From NCBI GenBank assembly GCA_018818835.1, contig JAHIRD010000070.1, positions 55,412 to 119,411 of the forward strand: a DNA stretch of 64,000 nucleotides, given 5' to 3'. The notes beneath the pieces were generated by a model that was not told where the DNA came from, did no database searches, and worked only from the letters and a program-made list of their open reading frames with translations. The DNA comes from Pseudomonadota bacterium (GTDB lineage: Bacteria; Desulfobacterota; Desulfobacteria; Desulfobacterales; Desulfolunaceae). Both the position numbers and the translations under genes were made by a program. This document shows positions 9,855 to 18,820 of this stretch, piece after piece (within the stretch, counting starts at the first letter, position 1; each line of letters starts with the position of its first letter).

Positions 9855-11060
9855 TTAGAAAATAATCGTTTTAGGTTTCAAAGAATCGGGGCATTGATCC
9901 AGGAAAAAGCTGTCTGTCATCCCGGCGATAAAATCCCTGACCATGGCGGCATGGGGCATGTTGTCCCGATATTCCGGATTCATATGGGACAGAAAGGATG
10001 TGACAATGACCGAATGGTCAAAGCCTTGCTCAAGATCCCTGAGATACCGGGTGAAAAGATACTCGAAAAGGTCTTTGATATTTGAAAGATGTTGTTTGGC
10101 ACCGGGATGTTTGTAGATTCGTTCAAGGTTGAAGGCTTTGAGGGTACGTATGGCAAAGGATAATTCTTCAGAATAGGAAATGGCGTCTTTGCCAAGGCTG
10201 TTGGCAATAATATCCGTGACCATGGTGTAGACCATGGTGCCATTGCTTTCACCCAGTATCCGGGTGCATGCTTCAGGAAGATCGCTTCGTTTGAGCAGCC
10301 CAAGACGGATGGCATCTTCAATATCACGACCCAGGTAGCTGATGGTGTCAGCCATTCGGACCACACATCCTTCCAGAGTCATGGGAATGGGACGGGGATT
10401 TATGCCGGAAACAGCTGCCTCAATTTCTCGCTCAAGGTCTGAAAACCCTTTTTCGCGCATGGGTTTTAGGCAGGTGTCATGGACTTCTCCGTTGTGACAG
10501 AATATTCCGTCCAGGCTTTCCAGGGTGAGGTTCCAGCCCTGGCCGTTTCGTTCAACACGGTTCAGAAAATGAACACTCTGCACATTGTGGTGAAATTCTC
10601 CGATGCCGCTTTGTATGCACAGATCCGAGAGGTATCGCTCTCCATCATGCCCAAACGGCGTATGCCCGATGTCATGCCCCAGGGCCACGGCTTCGATAAG
10701 ATCTTCATTTAGGTCCAGAGCCCGTCCGATGGTGCGGGCAATTTTTGAGACCAGCTGGACATGGAGCACACGGTGGGTGATATGATCATTTCGGATCAGG
10801 GAAAAAACCTGGGTTTTATCAATATAGCGTGTATAAGCATGGGAATTGAGAATTCGGTCCGTATCCACTGAAAAGGCAAGTCTGTAACCTCGTTCTTCTG
10901 CATGATCCGGTTTGAACCTTTGGGCACGGGCACTCAATGCCGCAAGAGAGGATAGGAAATTTCGCTCTTTTTTATCCAGTCTTTTTTTTAAATAGTGCGG
11001 ATCCATAGGGAATTGCGTCTTTGTCACATTCTGTCTCCAGAGGTTTGCAGTTGAACCCAT
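9855..11060 (-). CDS. Deoxyguanosinetriphosphate triphosphohydrolase-like protein (HD domain)
   Basis: A dNTP triphosphohydrolase of the Dgt/SAMHD1-like HD family, removing triphosphate from dNTPs. About 401 residues from the chosen start. The metal site is clear: an early His in NDHITHRVLHVQ, then ALGHDIGHTPFGHDGER with the HD pair, and a later Asp in VVRMADTISYLGRDIEDA. RGYRLAFSVDTDRILNSHAYTRYIDKTQV is replaced here only by its short core, DTDRILNSHAYTR, a family signature. Start uncertain: ATG at 11060 has a GGA box eight bases upstream; ATG at 11006 would remove 18 residues; GTG at 11105 lacks a ribosome-binding site and sits close to the mrp terminator. Forms a two-gene unit with the UPF0280 gene. 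Confidence 0.87.
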   Translation of the reverse strand: MGSTANLWRQNVTKTQFPMDPHYLKKRLDKKERNFLSSLAALSARAQRFKPDHAEERGYRLAFSVDTDRILNSHAYTRYIDKTQVFSLIRNDHITHRVLHVQLVSKIARTIGRALDLNEDLIEAVALGHDIGHTPFGHDGERYLSDLCIQSGIGEFHHNVQSVHFLNRVERNGQGWNLTLESLDGIFCHNGEVHDTCLKPMREKGFSDLEREIEAAVSGINPRPIPMTLEGCVVRMADTISYLGRDIEDAIRLGLLKRSDLPEACTRILGESNGTMVYTMVTDIIANSLGKDAISYSEELSFAIRTLKAFNLERIYKHPGAKQHLSNIKDLFEYLFTRYLRDLEQGFDHSVIVTSFLSHMNPEYRDNMPHAAMVRDFIAGMTDSFFLDQCPDSLKPKTIIF

Positions 11061-11140
11061 TTGGTTTTTCCGGAAATGGCCGTCCGGAATCCAAAAGCCA
11101 GGCACGTTTGAATATATTCAGGCCATCATAATATAAAAAA

Positions 11141-11174
11141 ATCCCCCTGGCCATTTTTATTTGGTCAGGGGGAT
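11141..11174 (-). terminator. Rho-independent terminator of the mrp gene
   Basis: A 13-base stem (ATCCCCCTGgCCA paired with TGGtCAGGGGGAT, one internal mismatch) around an AT-rich loop. Read on the minus strand it is followed by a run of six T, 37 bases after the mrp stop. Confidence 0.85.
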
Positions 11175-11211
11175 TATGAACAGCTTTGGGATGTGATTTT
11201 GAAAAAACGGT

Positions 11212-12063
11212 TTAAATGGTTTTGACCATGTTTTCGATGATTTCAGTCAAGGCCATGGAAAAATCATTGTTTCTGTTCTTGGTGATAATGGGTGTTCCGT
11301 CATCGGATGCCTCCACCACTTCAGGGCTGAAAGGAAGAGTGCCCAAAAAGGGTATGTCCATTTTCCGGGCTGTTTTTTCACCCCCGCCGCTTTTAAAAAG
11401 AGCGATGGCCTGGTCGCAGCCAGGGCACTTGAACGGACCCATGTTTTCAATAAGACCGATGATGGGAATTTTGACAGTTTGACAGAAATTGATGGACTTA
11501 CGCACATCAGAAAGGGCCACTTCCTGGGGGGTTGTCACCACGATGGCCTTGGCTTCCGGAATGGTCTGGATCACGGTAAGGGGTTCGTCCCCTGTTCCCG
11601 GAGGCGCATCAATGATTAGAAAATCAAGATTACCCCATTCCACCTGGCCCACAAACTGCTGGATCATGCCTGCCTTGGCCGGCCCACGCCAAATGACGGC
11701 CTGGTCAGCATCCTGCATCAATGACTGCATGGATACGACCTTCAGGTTTTCGTTATGGGAATAGGGAATGAGTTTTCGGTTTTCAGAAATGCTGAGCATG
11801 CCTTCAAGCCCCATGATTTTGGCGATGCTTGGGCCATGGAGATCCACATCCATAAGGCCGGTCTTGAAGCCTTTGTCAGCCAGCCCCGTGGCCAGATTCG
11901 CCGAAATGCTGCTTTTACCCACCCCGCCTTTACCGCTCATGACAAAAATTTTATGAGTGATTTTTGAAAGAGCCTCTCGAATAGATTCCTGCTGTTTGTC
12001 CACACCGGCGGGTTTTCCGCAAGCGGTTTGTTTCTTTACCTTGTCCATACTGTCATGTATCAT
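11212..12063 (-). CDS. mrp: Mrp/NBP35 family iron-sulfur carrier ATPase
   Basis: A 283-residue P-loop ATPase of the Mrp/ApbC/NBP35 group, scaffolds or carriers that load Fe-S clusters onto target enzymes. It has the deviant Walker A SGKGGVGKSS (about 44-53), MDVDLHGPS, IIDAPPGTGDE (Walker B region) and a CxxC pair in FKCPGC (near residue 205) that bridges the cluster in the dimer. The N-terminal DUF59 domain of E. coli Mrp is absent, as is common in deltaproteobacteria. AGGAG lies seven bases before the ATG. A strong terminator follows; the gene upstream ends 120 bases away. Confidence 0.92.
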   Translation of the reverse strand: MIHDSMDKVKKQTACGKPAGVDKQQESIREALSKITHKIFVMSGKGGVGKSSISANLATGLADKGFKTGLMDVDLHGPSIAKIMGLEGMLSISENRKLIPYSHNENLKVVSMQSLMQDADQAVIWRGPAKAGMIQQFVGQVEWGNLDFLIIDAPPGTGDEPLTVIQTIPEAKAIVVTTPQEVALSDVRKSINFCQTVKIPIIGLIENMGPFKCPGCDQAIALFKSGGGEKTARKMDIPFLGTLPFSPEVVEASDDGTPIITKNRNNDFSMALTEIIENMVKTI

Positions 12064-12183
12064 GGCAAACTCCTAATTTCACGAAACAATGTTTGATCAG
12101 GGACAGACCCTTTAGGATGGTTCATCATCCAAATTTGAAATATACTCCCTATCATGCATGGTAACCGTCTGTCACATTCTTTT

Positions 12184-12948
12184 TTAGTGAAGAACCAATT
12201 TAAAGGCATCGGCAGGAAGATCGGGGTTGGGTTGGATCTGATCAACACGGAGGATGAATGAACGATCGCCTTGATGGATTTCCAGCTGACTGGGAAAGGA
12301 AAGATCACTGGGGTTGTTATCTTCAAAGGCCTTAAGATCGACCCGATATCGGGTCTTTTTTTTCCCCGTGATCTCATAGGCCGTGACATGCTTTTCAGGA
12401 TCAAGGTAAATAATCTCCACCTCCCGCTTATGCCTGTTTAAGAGAGACAAGACATATCCACCGTCCGCTTCGTTTGACAGGCGAGCTCCTTGATGGGGTT
12501 CTATGGGGATTCGGCCCGATAAAAAACCGATGATCTGTTCGGTGCGGAGGGGAAGGGTGGTCAGCTTTTCCAGATCCGGGTTTTTTGTCCGTTTTTTGTA
12601 CAACTCATGGGCATTGGTGTGGGACTGGATGCTAAGGTCGTGACCGTCATAGACGATGGATTCCATGGGCTTTCCCGAGAACAGAACGATCATGCGTATC
12701 CTGTCTGGGACGGCTGCGGCCCAGGCCAGGCGGTATCGGGTTGCTTGAGCATTATCGGAGATGGTGATCCCGCCGAGCCCGTTGAGGGTTAAAACCGTCT
12801 GATTCCGGTTTTCAACTCTGGCAAGGATTTCTGCAATACCGGGATCATAGGACGGGATCGATCGGGAGGTGAGGGCACACCCCCCCAAGGAAAAAACCAA
12901 AAGTAGAAAGACCAGCGAGCAGATCCTGGAGAATAGAATACGGGTCAT
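12184..12948 (-). CDS. LolB-like outer-membrane lipoprotein of unknown function
   Basis: 254 residues. A basic start and hydrophobic core end in the lipobox LGGC (Cys near residue 24). The rest is beta-rich, with a LTLNGLGGITISD opening, RYRLAWAAAVPDRIRMIVLF, and a late VDLKAFEDN region, consistent with LolB/DUF4292-type lipoprotein-binding folds. A role in carrying or anchoring lipoproteins at the outer membrane is only inferred from fold-like pattern. Its ATG overlaps the stop of the TPR lipoprotein gene by four bases (ATGA), so the two are translationally coupled. Confidence 0.65.
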   Translation of the reverse strand: MTRILFSRICSLVFLLLVFSLGGCALTSRSIPSYDPGIAEILARVENRNQTVLTLNGLGGITISDNAQATRYRLAWAAAVPDRIRMIVLFSGKPMESIVYDGHDLSIQSHTNAHELYKKRTKNPDLEKLTTLPLRTEQIIGFLSGRIPIEPHQGARLSNEADGGYVLSLLNRHKREVEIIYLDPEKHVTAYEITGKKKTRYRVDLKAFEDNNPSDLSFPSQLEIHQGDRSFILRVDQIQPNPDLPADAFKLVLH

Positions 12949-14714
12949 GGGTTCAGTGATGTTTGTTTGTTCATCAATCGATCAATTTTTAATTTGAGTG
13001 CGTCATGGCCTTTTTTCTTGTTTTTGAGCGAGCGCTGATAAAATTCGAGTGCCTTTTCTGTATCGGACGTTTTAAAGAAGGCATCCCCGAGGTGCTCAAG
13101 TAAGATGGGGTCGTCCGGGATCATGCCCACGGCTTTTTCAAGGGTTGCCACGGCTTTTTCATAATTGCCTTTTTGATAATACACCCAGCCCAGGGAATCG
13201 GTGATGTACCCGTCATCGGGCTTAAAGCTGAGAGCTTTGGTTATCAGTTCCTCGGCCTCTTCCAGGTTCATTCCCAGATCGGCATAGGTATATCCAAGAT
13301 AATTCAGGGCATTGGCATCATCAGGGTCTATCTTGAGGACCTTTTTCATCTCTTCGATGCATGATATTCTGTCACCTTTTTTATCATAGACCACACCCAG
13401 TCTGAAATACAATTTGGTGCTGTTCTGGTCAATGGACAGCCCTTTCAAGTACATATCCAAGGCCTTTTGATACATTTCTTCCTCTTCATAAAAGGAGCCC
13501 AGATAAAGGATGAACTCAATGTTCTCCGGTCTGTCCACAAGGGCCTGCTCAAGAAGGGCGATGGCTTTGTCGTTTTTCTTCATATCCATATAATGGAAGG
13601 CCGTGATCAGTACGGATTTTTCAAAATATTTGGATTCGAAGGGCACATGTTCGAAAGCCTCTACAGCCGCCTGGGTGTTTTTACTTTCTTCCTGGCAAAG
13701 GCCCAGAAAATAATAAATATCCCCCTTGGATGCAGCTGTTTTCAGCATATTTTCGAGCAGGTAGATGGATTCGGGATACAGGGTTTTTTTAATATAATAC
13801 CGGACCACATACCTTAGAATATCAGACTCATTGGTGCTGCGTTCCCCCAGTTTTGCGAGGATGCCCAGGGCTTTTTTCTCTTTTTTGGTCGTGTGGTAGA
13901 TAAGGGCCAGGGCAAGTGACGCCCTTGCATCTTCCGGATCTTTGTCAAGTATTTGAGCATAGAGGCCAGGAAGGGGCTTGTTGTTTTTCTGAATTTCATA
14001 GATCTGTATCAAACCGTACAGAGCCTCCACCAGGTCGGAATTCAGTCTGTAGGCTTCGTTTAATTCTTTTTTGGCTTCCGAATAATTTTCTTCAACCATA
14101 TGGAGTTTTCCAAGGTAATAATGCCCGGAAAATGATTCCGGGAATTGGACGGTGAGGCGTTTGAACGTGTCAATGGCTTTCGGGGTCTGGTTCATTTTTG
14201 AATAAAGCCCCCCCAAAAGGAAATAGACCGCCTGATCCTTGGGATTGATCGAAAGAATTTTCTCAAAGATGATGGGTACTTCCGCCTCGTTGTTCTGCAT
14301 CAGTTTGATCTGGGCAAGAACCGTGAGGAAGTCAATGTTTTCAGGGTGATCTTCAAGCCCTTTTCTGATCAGTGTCAGGGCCTCCGGGATGTCGTTTTTG
14401 TAAACCAGGAGCTTGGCAAGTTCCATTTTGAGAAACATGGATTCCGGGTCAGCTTCAATGGCTTTGTTCATATAAACCAGAGCCTGGTCAACGTCCCCTT
14501 TTTGCCGGTTCAGTTCGGCCTGGAGAAAATAGAACACATGGGCTTTTTCGCCGGGTTCAAGTTTCGGAGCCTGTACTTTTTCGATTTTGGCAAGGCCCGG
14601 TGCCGGGTGTTTTGTCAAGGCGCAGGCAGAAAGCATGGCCGCACAGGCGAAAATCCCAACGGTCTTCACCCATGTCAGAGAAATTTTGCGTGTCAATCGT
14701 GATTTTAAATTCAT
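12945..14714 (-). CDS. TPR-repeat lipoprotein
   Basis: About 589 residues. A basic N-terminus and hydrophobic stretch end in the lipobox LSAC (Cys at about 31 from the chosen start). The rest is a nearly continuous array of tetratricopeptide repeats (roughly residues 50-560), with the typical [W/L]..[L/I/Y]..[G/A]..Y...[A/S]..[F/A/Y].[K/R]A....P spacing. Such lipoproteins act as scaffolds for envelope complexes, but the partner is unknown. ATG at 14714 is chosen because GGGG lies nine bases upstream; an ATG at 14738 would overlap the rpoH stop. It lies between rpoH and the LolB-like gene on one strand, suggesting an operon. Confidence 0.82.
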   Translation of the reverse strand: MNLKSRLTRKISLTWVKTVGIFACAAMLSACALTKHPAPGLAKIEKVQAPKLEPGEKAHVFYFLQAELNRQKGDVDQALVYMNKAIEADPESMFLKMELAKLLVYKNDIPEALTLIRKGLEDHPENIDFLTVLAQIKLMQNNEAEVPIIFEKILSINPKDQAVYFLLGGLYSKMNQTPKAIDTFKRLTVQFPESFSGHYYLGKLHMVEENYSEAKKELNEAYRLNSDLVEALYGLIQIYEIQKNNKPLPGLYAQILDKDPEDARASLALALIYHTTKKEKKALGILAKLGERSTNESDILRYVVRYYIKKTLYPESIYLLENMLKTAASKGDIYYFLGLCQEESKNTQAAVEAFEHVPFESKYFEKSVLITAFHYMDMKKNDKAIALLEQALVDRPENIEFILYLGSFYEEEEMYQKALDMYLKGLSIDQNSTKLYFRLGVVYDKKGDRISCIEEMKKVLKIDPDDANALNYLGYTYADLGMNLEEAEELITKALSFKPDDGYITDSLGWVYYQKGNYEKAVATLEKAVGMIPDDPILLEHLGDAFFKTSDTEKALEFYQRSLKNKKKGHDALKLKIDRLMNKQTSLNP

Positions 14715-14730
14715 ACGTTTTTTCCCCGGC

Positions 14731-15699
14731 TCATTCATCGTTGCTGTAAAGATGAAAATCCGGAATTTCCTTTTTAAAAAACTCTTTCATTCGTTTGGTG
14801 ATACTTTTTTCAATCTGTCTCACCCTCTCTCTGGATATATCGTACTTTTCTCCGATTTCCTGAAGTGTTAAAGGCTCATCCGAATAAATTCTTAGGTCAA
14901 AAATTTCAAGTTCCCGGTCTGACATGGTTTTCTTAAATTCAGCCACTTTGTCATGGAGCATGTTTTCCATTTGTTTGTTCCCGACGATATCTTCTGCCGA
15001 ATCACTGCCCGAATTCAGAAATTCAATGCGCTGGGTATCTGAATCTTCTTTGAGGGGGGCATCCAGGGAAATGTCCCAGCCGTCAAGCCTCTGGTCCATG
15101 TCAATGATTTCACGCTGGGAAACACCGAGTCGCTCGGATAGAAGTTTGGGTTTGGGATCAAAACCCTGCTCAATCAGTAGTTGCTTTTCTTTTTTTAGTT
15201 TGAAGAAGAGTTTTCGCTGGCCCTGGGTGGTTCCGATTTTGACCATGCGCCAGTTGTCCATGATGAATTTAAGAATATAGGCTTTTATCCAGAATGATGC
15301 ATAATAGGAAAATTTAACGTTTTTATACGGGTCGAATTTCTTCACTGCCTGCATAAGTCCGATATTCCCTTCCTGGATTAAATCCAAAAGATTCTGCATC
15401 CACACCCGCTGGAAATCAAGGGCAATCTTTACCACCAGCCTGAGATTTGAGGTGACGAGCTGGTAGGCTGCCTCGGGGTCATCGTCCTCCTGGACACGGG
15501 TCCCCAGTTCCACCTCTTGCTCCCGGGTCAGCAGATTATATTTACTAATTTCGGAAAGGTAACTCTGAAGCGGATCGTATTTGATCAGGGAATGGTGGGC
15601 CGGGAGAGGTGAAATCGTTTTTTCAACCTCTTCCACAGGGTCGCTATCATCGAATTCGTCATCATGGTCATCGTCTAAATGTTCGGAGTCTTTGTTCAT
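14731..15699 (-). CDS. rpoH: RNA polymerase sigma factor RpoH (sigma-32 type)
   Basis: 322 residues. An acidic N-terminal extension (about 1-30) precedes sigma region 1.2, then region 2 with LVVKIALDF, DLIQEGNIGLMQAVKKFDP and FSYYASFWIKAYILKFIMDNW. Next comes the RpoH box QRKLFFKLKK, which separates RpoH from RpoD and RpoS. Region 4 ends in LTLQEIGEKYDISRERVRQIE. It directs RNA polymerase to heat-shock promoters. The GGAAG box is rather far (about 12 bases) from the ATG. The acidic stretch before region 1.2 is longer than in E. coli RpoH. Confidence 0.93.
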   Translation of the reverse strand: MNKDSEHLDDDHDDEFDDSDPVEEVEKTISPLPAHHSLIKYDPLQSYLSEISKYNLLTREQEVELGTRVQEDDDPEAAYQLVTSNLRLVVKIALDFQRVWMQNLLDLIQEGNIGLMQAVKKFDPYKNVKFSYYASFWIKAYILKFIMDNWRMVKIGTTQGQRKLFFKLKKEKQLLIEQGFDPKPKLLSERLGVSQREIIDMDQRLDGWDISLDAPLKEDSDTQRIEFLNSGSDSAEDIVGNKQMENMLHDKVAEFKKTMSDRELEIFDLRIYSDEPLTLQEIGEKYDISRERVRQIEKSITKRMKEFFKKEIPDFHLYSNDE

Positions 15700-15869
15700 T
15701 GATTTATTTTTCTTCCTGTGGCCCGTCGCATACCCTTGAAGAATCGGGTTGAGAAGCCATTTTAAAAGTGATTGTACACTGTTGTTTTTCTGAGTTTTTT
15801 TTCATTAGCCAGTGTCTTTTCTATGGACAAAGGGGGAGATGTCTGCTAAAAACACCACTTCTGTTGAAT

Positions 15870-15946
<77 letters not shown>

Positions 15947-15954
15947 TGAAAATC

Positions 15955-15984
15955 AAAGGGATTGTCCCACGGGTCAATCCCTTT
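15955..15984 (+). terminator. Intrinsic terminator of the tRNA-Arg gene
   Basis: AAAGGGATTG pairs perfectly with CAATCCCTTT around a ten-base loop and is followed by TT, starting nine bases after the tRNA CCA. Confidence 0.85.
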
Positions 15985-16221
15985 TTGCTTTTTAAGTGAC
16001 CCGGAGATACACATCCATCGCTCCGGGTATTTTTCCGGCCCAAAGCCTCAAGGCTGTTCAGCGGATGGCTGATAACCGGATTCCGGTATGGTCTGTTCAG
16101 ATTCCGCAAAAAATGTCCTTCACTGACACCGTTAAAAATTTAAATTTGAATAATATTTACAATAGCCTGAAATGTCAAGAAAGACAAACTATTTACATAC
16201 AGAGTCTTATCTTTGAGCACA

Positions 16222-16755
16222 TCAATAAGGCCCGGTGCTGTGGTTTTCATGGGTGCGAATAAAATTTTCGAAATCATCCAGAATATCGGGACTCATCAAG
16301 GAGTATTTACGAGCAGCTTCCGGAGTGAACAGCCTGAAGGTACCCCTTGATTTTGCACATACCTCGCCCTCACTGTCAAAAATCGTCCCTTCCATGATGG
16401 CTTCTCGTTCACTTATCCGTTCAAGGACTTTACCTTGTGATGTTATGGCTTTAGCTGCAAACACGGGCTTGATGAAGTCCACGGTGATGGACGTTGTCAG
16501 GACCACCCGTTTCAACAAGTAGATTGTGGACCAGCTCATGGTTTCGTCTAAAATGGCTGACACGATTCCGCCATGAACAATATGGCGCCACCCGCAAAGG
16601 TGTTGCGGAACGTTTAGGCGGGATATCACCGAGTCTTTTCCTGCATGGAAGCGCATTTTAAGACCCGCTTCGTTGGAAGGGCTGCAACCGAAACAATAGG
16701 TATCGGTCATTTTGATCAGGGGTTTGAAATCGTTTTCGAGATCGAATAGGTCCAT
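16222..16755 (-). CDS. PaaI-like hot-dog thioesterase
   Basis: About 177 residues. Hot-dog fold of the PaaI/YbgC-like acyl-CoA thioesterases: CFGCSPSNEAGLKMRF at the N-terminus, then HIVHGGIVSAILDETMSW, where HGG and the following Glu/Asp mark the active-site helix, and a long strand ending ITVDFIKPV. Expected to hydrolyse an acyl- or aryl-CoA; the substrate is unknown. ATG at 16755 is chosen because AGGA sits seven bases upstream, whereas the upstream ATG at 16788 has no such box. Single gene, not in an obvious operon. Confidence 0.82.
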   Translation of the reverse strand: MDLFDLENDFKPLIKMTDTYCFGCSPSNEAGLKMRFHAGKDSVISRLNVPQHLCGWRHIVHGGIVSAILDETMSWSTIYLLKRVVLTTSITVDFIKPVFAAKAITSQGKVLERISEREAIMEGTIFDSEGEVCAKSRGTFRLFTPEAARKYSLMSPDILDDFENFIRTHENHSTGPY

Positions 16756-17102
16756 GGCGTGTTCCTGTTGTTCTTTTCGTATGATCATGAAGAGTCATAA
16801 GGGTTCGTTCTTATTTTGGGGGCACTATATCACATGGTCATGACTCTTTCCAGGCTGATATAAGGAAAAAAAATGAAAGTAGGAAAAGAGGCGGCATGAT
16901 AACACAGATGAGGTGATTATATAAAAAAAGGGCGATTCATTGCGAATCGCCCAAAACAGGGGGGGAGATGCGATAGGTGAGGGGAAGAACTTGGATAACA
17001 TTATAGGTAATGGGTGTCGGGCTGTCCATAGAGCAAAACGCTCATTTTTTCGGGATAAATTCCCATGGGTATTTGGCCCTGCGGGAAAATCGGGAGGCTA
17101 TC
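16756..17102. other. Spacer between thioesterase and AGPS-like genes
   Basis: About 350 bases without a credible ORF. It contains the terminator at 16930-16952 and roughly 150 bases of apparent 3' untranslated sequence of the AGPS-like gene. The thioesterase promoter should lie at about 16760-16920; AT-rich DNA is present but no clear -35/-10 pair. Confidence 0.6.
16930..16952 (-). terminator. Intrinsic terminator downstream of the AGPS-like gene
   Basis: GGGCGATTC and GAATCGCCC form a perfect nine-base stem with a five-base loop. On the minus strand it is followed by seven T. It lies 150 bases past the stop at 17103, suggesting an unusually long 3' tail. Confidence 0.85.
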
Positions 17103-18800
17103 TCAGTCCAGGCCCAGAGTCCCACCCGGATTCATGATCCCCCGGGGATCGAAATGATTTTTCAGCCCCTTGAGTACAGCCATCTGCTCCTTGCCCAGAT
17201 GCCGTTCCATAAAAGGCGCAATCATCTTTCCCACACCATGGTGGTGGCTGAGAGACCCCCCGCTGGTTTCTATGTGATCAATGATGTTTTCCTGAAATGT
17301 TTTGTACTCATCCCGGTTTGAAAATTGTCCGATAAAAATGAAATACAGGTTGGTCCCCTGGGGGTAAAAATGGGAACAGTGTGTCAGGCAAAGGGTCTGG
17401 GGTCTGGATTTGACAAAGGCCCGTACTTTTTCATGGACATTCATAAGATTGTCCCAGGAAACGCCGGTTTCAAGGGTGTCAATCACAATTCCGAAATCAT
17501 TGAGATCTTCCCGCATATACGGGTCTGAATATTTCCCTTTTTCCCACTTTGTGACCGGATATCCGGTTAAAGAGAGTCCCTGATTGGTTTTACATATTTT
17601 TTTTAGTGTTCGGTACACATGGTGGGAAAAGTTTTTTTCACCCTCCGTATGGCCGATCATCAGGCATCGCTGGCCTCCTTTGTATCCCCTTGCCGTGATG
17701 TAGGTGTCCAGAATGCCCCCTTCAATACCATGTTGTTTTAATCCAACAAAGGTTTCCTCGGGATCTGAAATTCTCAATACCGAAGGCATTCCGAATTCCC
17801 CTTGTGAAATATCCCGGCATGCTTTTACAGCATGCTCCCAGTCAGGAAAGATAAAACTGAATTTTTTTCTGTTCCCAGGCATGAAACGGAAGATTTTCAG
17901 GGTGACACTGACCAGAATTCCAAAAGATCCTTCGCTTCCTTTCATGATATCATTGACCAGGGGGCCTGTGGCCGTGGCCGGGTAAGCATGGGTTTTGAAT
18001 GATCCCGTTGGTGTGACATACTCCTGGCTGACCACGAGATCACAGGCATCCCCATAATACGAGGACATTTGGCCTGAGCCCTTGGTCACGATCCAGCCCC
18101 CCACGGAAGAAAATTCAAAGGACTGGGGGAAATGACCGCAGGTGTAGGGGCATCCGGCCTTGAACAAAGAGGGGGCTCGGTTCAGGCTTTTTTCAAAGTC
18201 AGGTCCCATCATCCCGCTTTCAACAGTGACCGTCTGGTTGGTTTCATTGAATTCGAGGATTCGATTCATATGGGTGCTCATCACCAGGGTGATACCCCCT
18301 TTGATGGGCCTGAGCCCCAAGGTTACCGAACTGCCCCCACCAAACACATAGACCGGGATGTTTTCCTGGTTGGCGAATCGGACAATATTTTGAACATCCA
18401 TGGCATCCCTTGGATGAATCACCAGATCACAAAGATGATCGACGTTTCCGTCCCTTAGATCATAGATTTCTTCCATGGTTTTTCCGTATGAAAATTTGAC
18501 CCTGGAATAGTCATCACCCGTGATGTTTTCTTTACCTACTATATTCTCCAGGGTTTTGACCTGGTCATCTGTGAGTTGTGGTGGGCATGTATCACCCAGA
18601 AGGACGGTCTCGTCACCTTCCCGTTGGGGTGTTTTGAAATCTGCATCATCCAAGCCGAATGAATTTTTGAGCAAGGTGTAAAGCCCGGCGTTGGGGTGCT
18701 TGAATTGGTCTGGAGCTCCCCATTTAAAAATAGATCTCCAGGATTTTTCCAAGGGTTGACGTGTTCTCCAGCCCGGCTGGAAGGGGTGGGGCTTATTCAT
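17103..18800 (-). CDS. FAD-linked oxidase, alkyldihydroxyacetonephosphate-synthase-like
   Basis: 565 residues. The FAD_binding_4 (PCMH) domain carries the flavin-pyrophosphate loop PVYVFGGGSSVTLGLRP (about 150-166) and FSSVGGWIVTKGSGQMSS (about 230-247). The C-terminal FAD-oxidase domain ends with SLSHHHGVGKMIAPF and FDPRGIMNPGGTLGL. The HHH motif is typical of alkyl-DHAP synthase (AGPS), which swaps the acyl chain of acyl-DHAP for a fatty alcohol to make the ether bond. Bacterial relatives can have other substrates, so the function is inferred. GGAG lies 12 bases before the ATG, somewhat far. Twenty bases downstream of the FGGY kinase on the same strand, thus probably under the same FadR-type operators. 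Confidence 0.8.
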   Translation of the reverse strand: MNKPHPFQPGWRTRQPLEKSWRSIFKWGAPDQFKHPNAGLYTLLKNSFGLDDADFKTPQREGDETVLLGDTCPPQLTDDQVKTLENIVGKENITGDDYSRVKFSYGKTMEEIYDLRDGNVDHLCDLVIHPRDAMDVQNIVRFANQENIPVYVFGGGSSVTLGLRPIKGGITLVMSTHMNRILEFNETNQTVTVESGMMGPDFEKSLNRAPSLFKAGCPYTCGHFPQSFEFSSVGGWIVTKGSGQMSSYYGDACDLVVSQEYVTPTGSFKTHAYPATATGPLVNDIMKGSEGSFGILVSVTLKIFRFMPGNRKKFSFIFPDWEHAVKACRDISQGEFGMPSVLRISDPEETFVGLKQHGIEGGILDTYITARGYKGGQRCLMIGHTEGEKNFSHHVYRTLKKICKTNQGLSLTGYPVTKWEKGKYSDPYMREDLNDFGIVIDTLETGVSWDNLMNVHEKVRAFVKSRPQTLCLTHCSHFYPQGTNLYFIFIGQFSNRDEYKTFQENIIDHIETSGGSLSHHHGVGKMIAPFMERHLGKEQMAVLKGLKNHFDPRGIMNPGGTLGLD

Positions 18801-18820
18801 AATGGGATGACTCTCCTTTT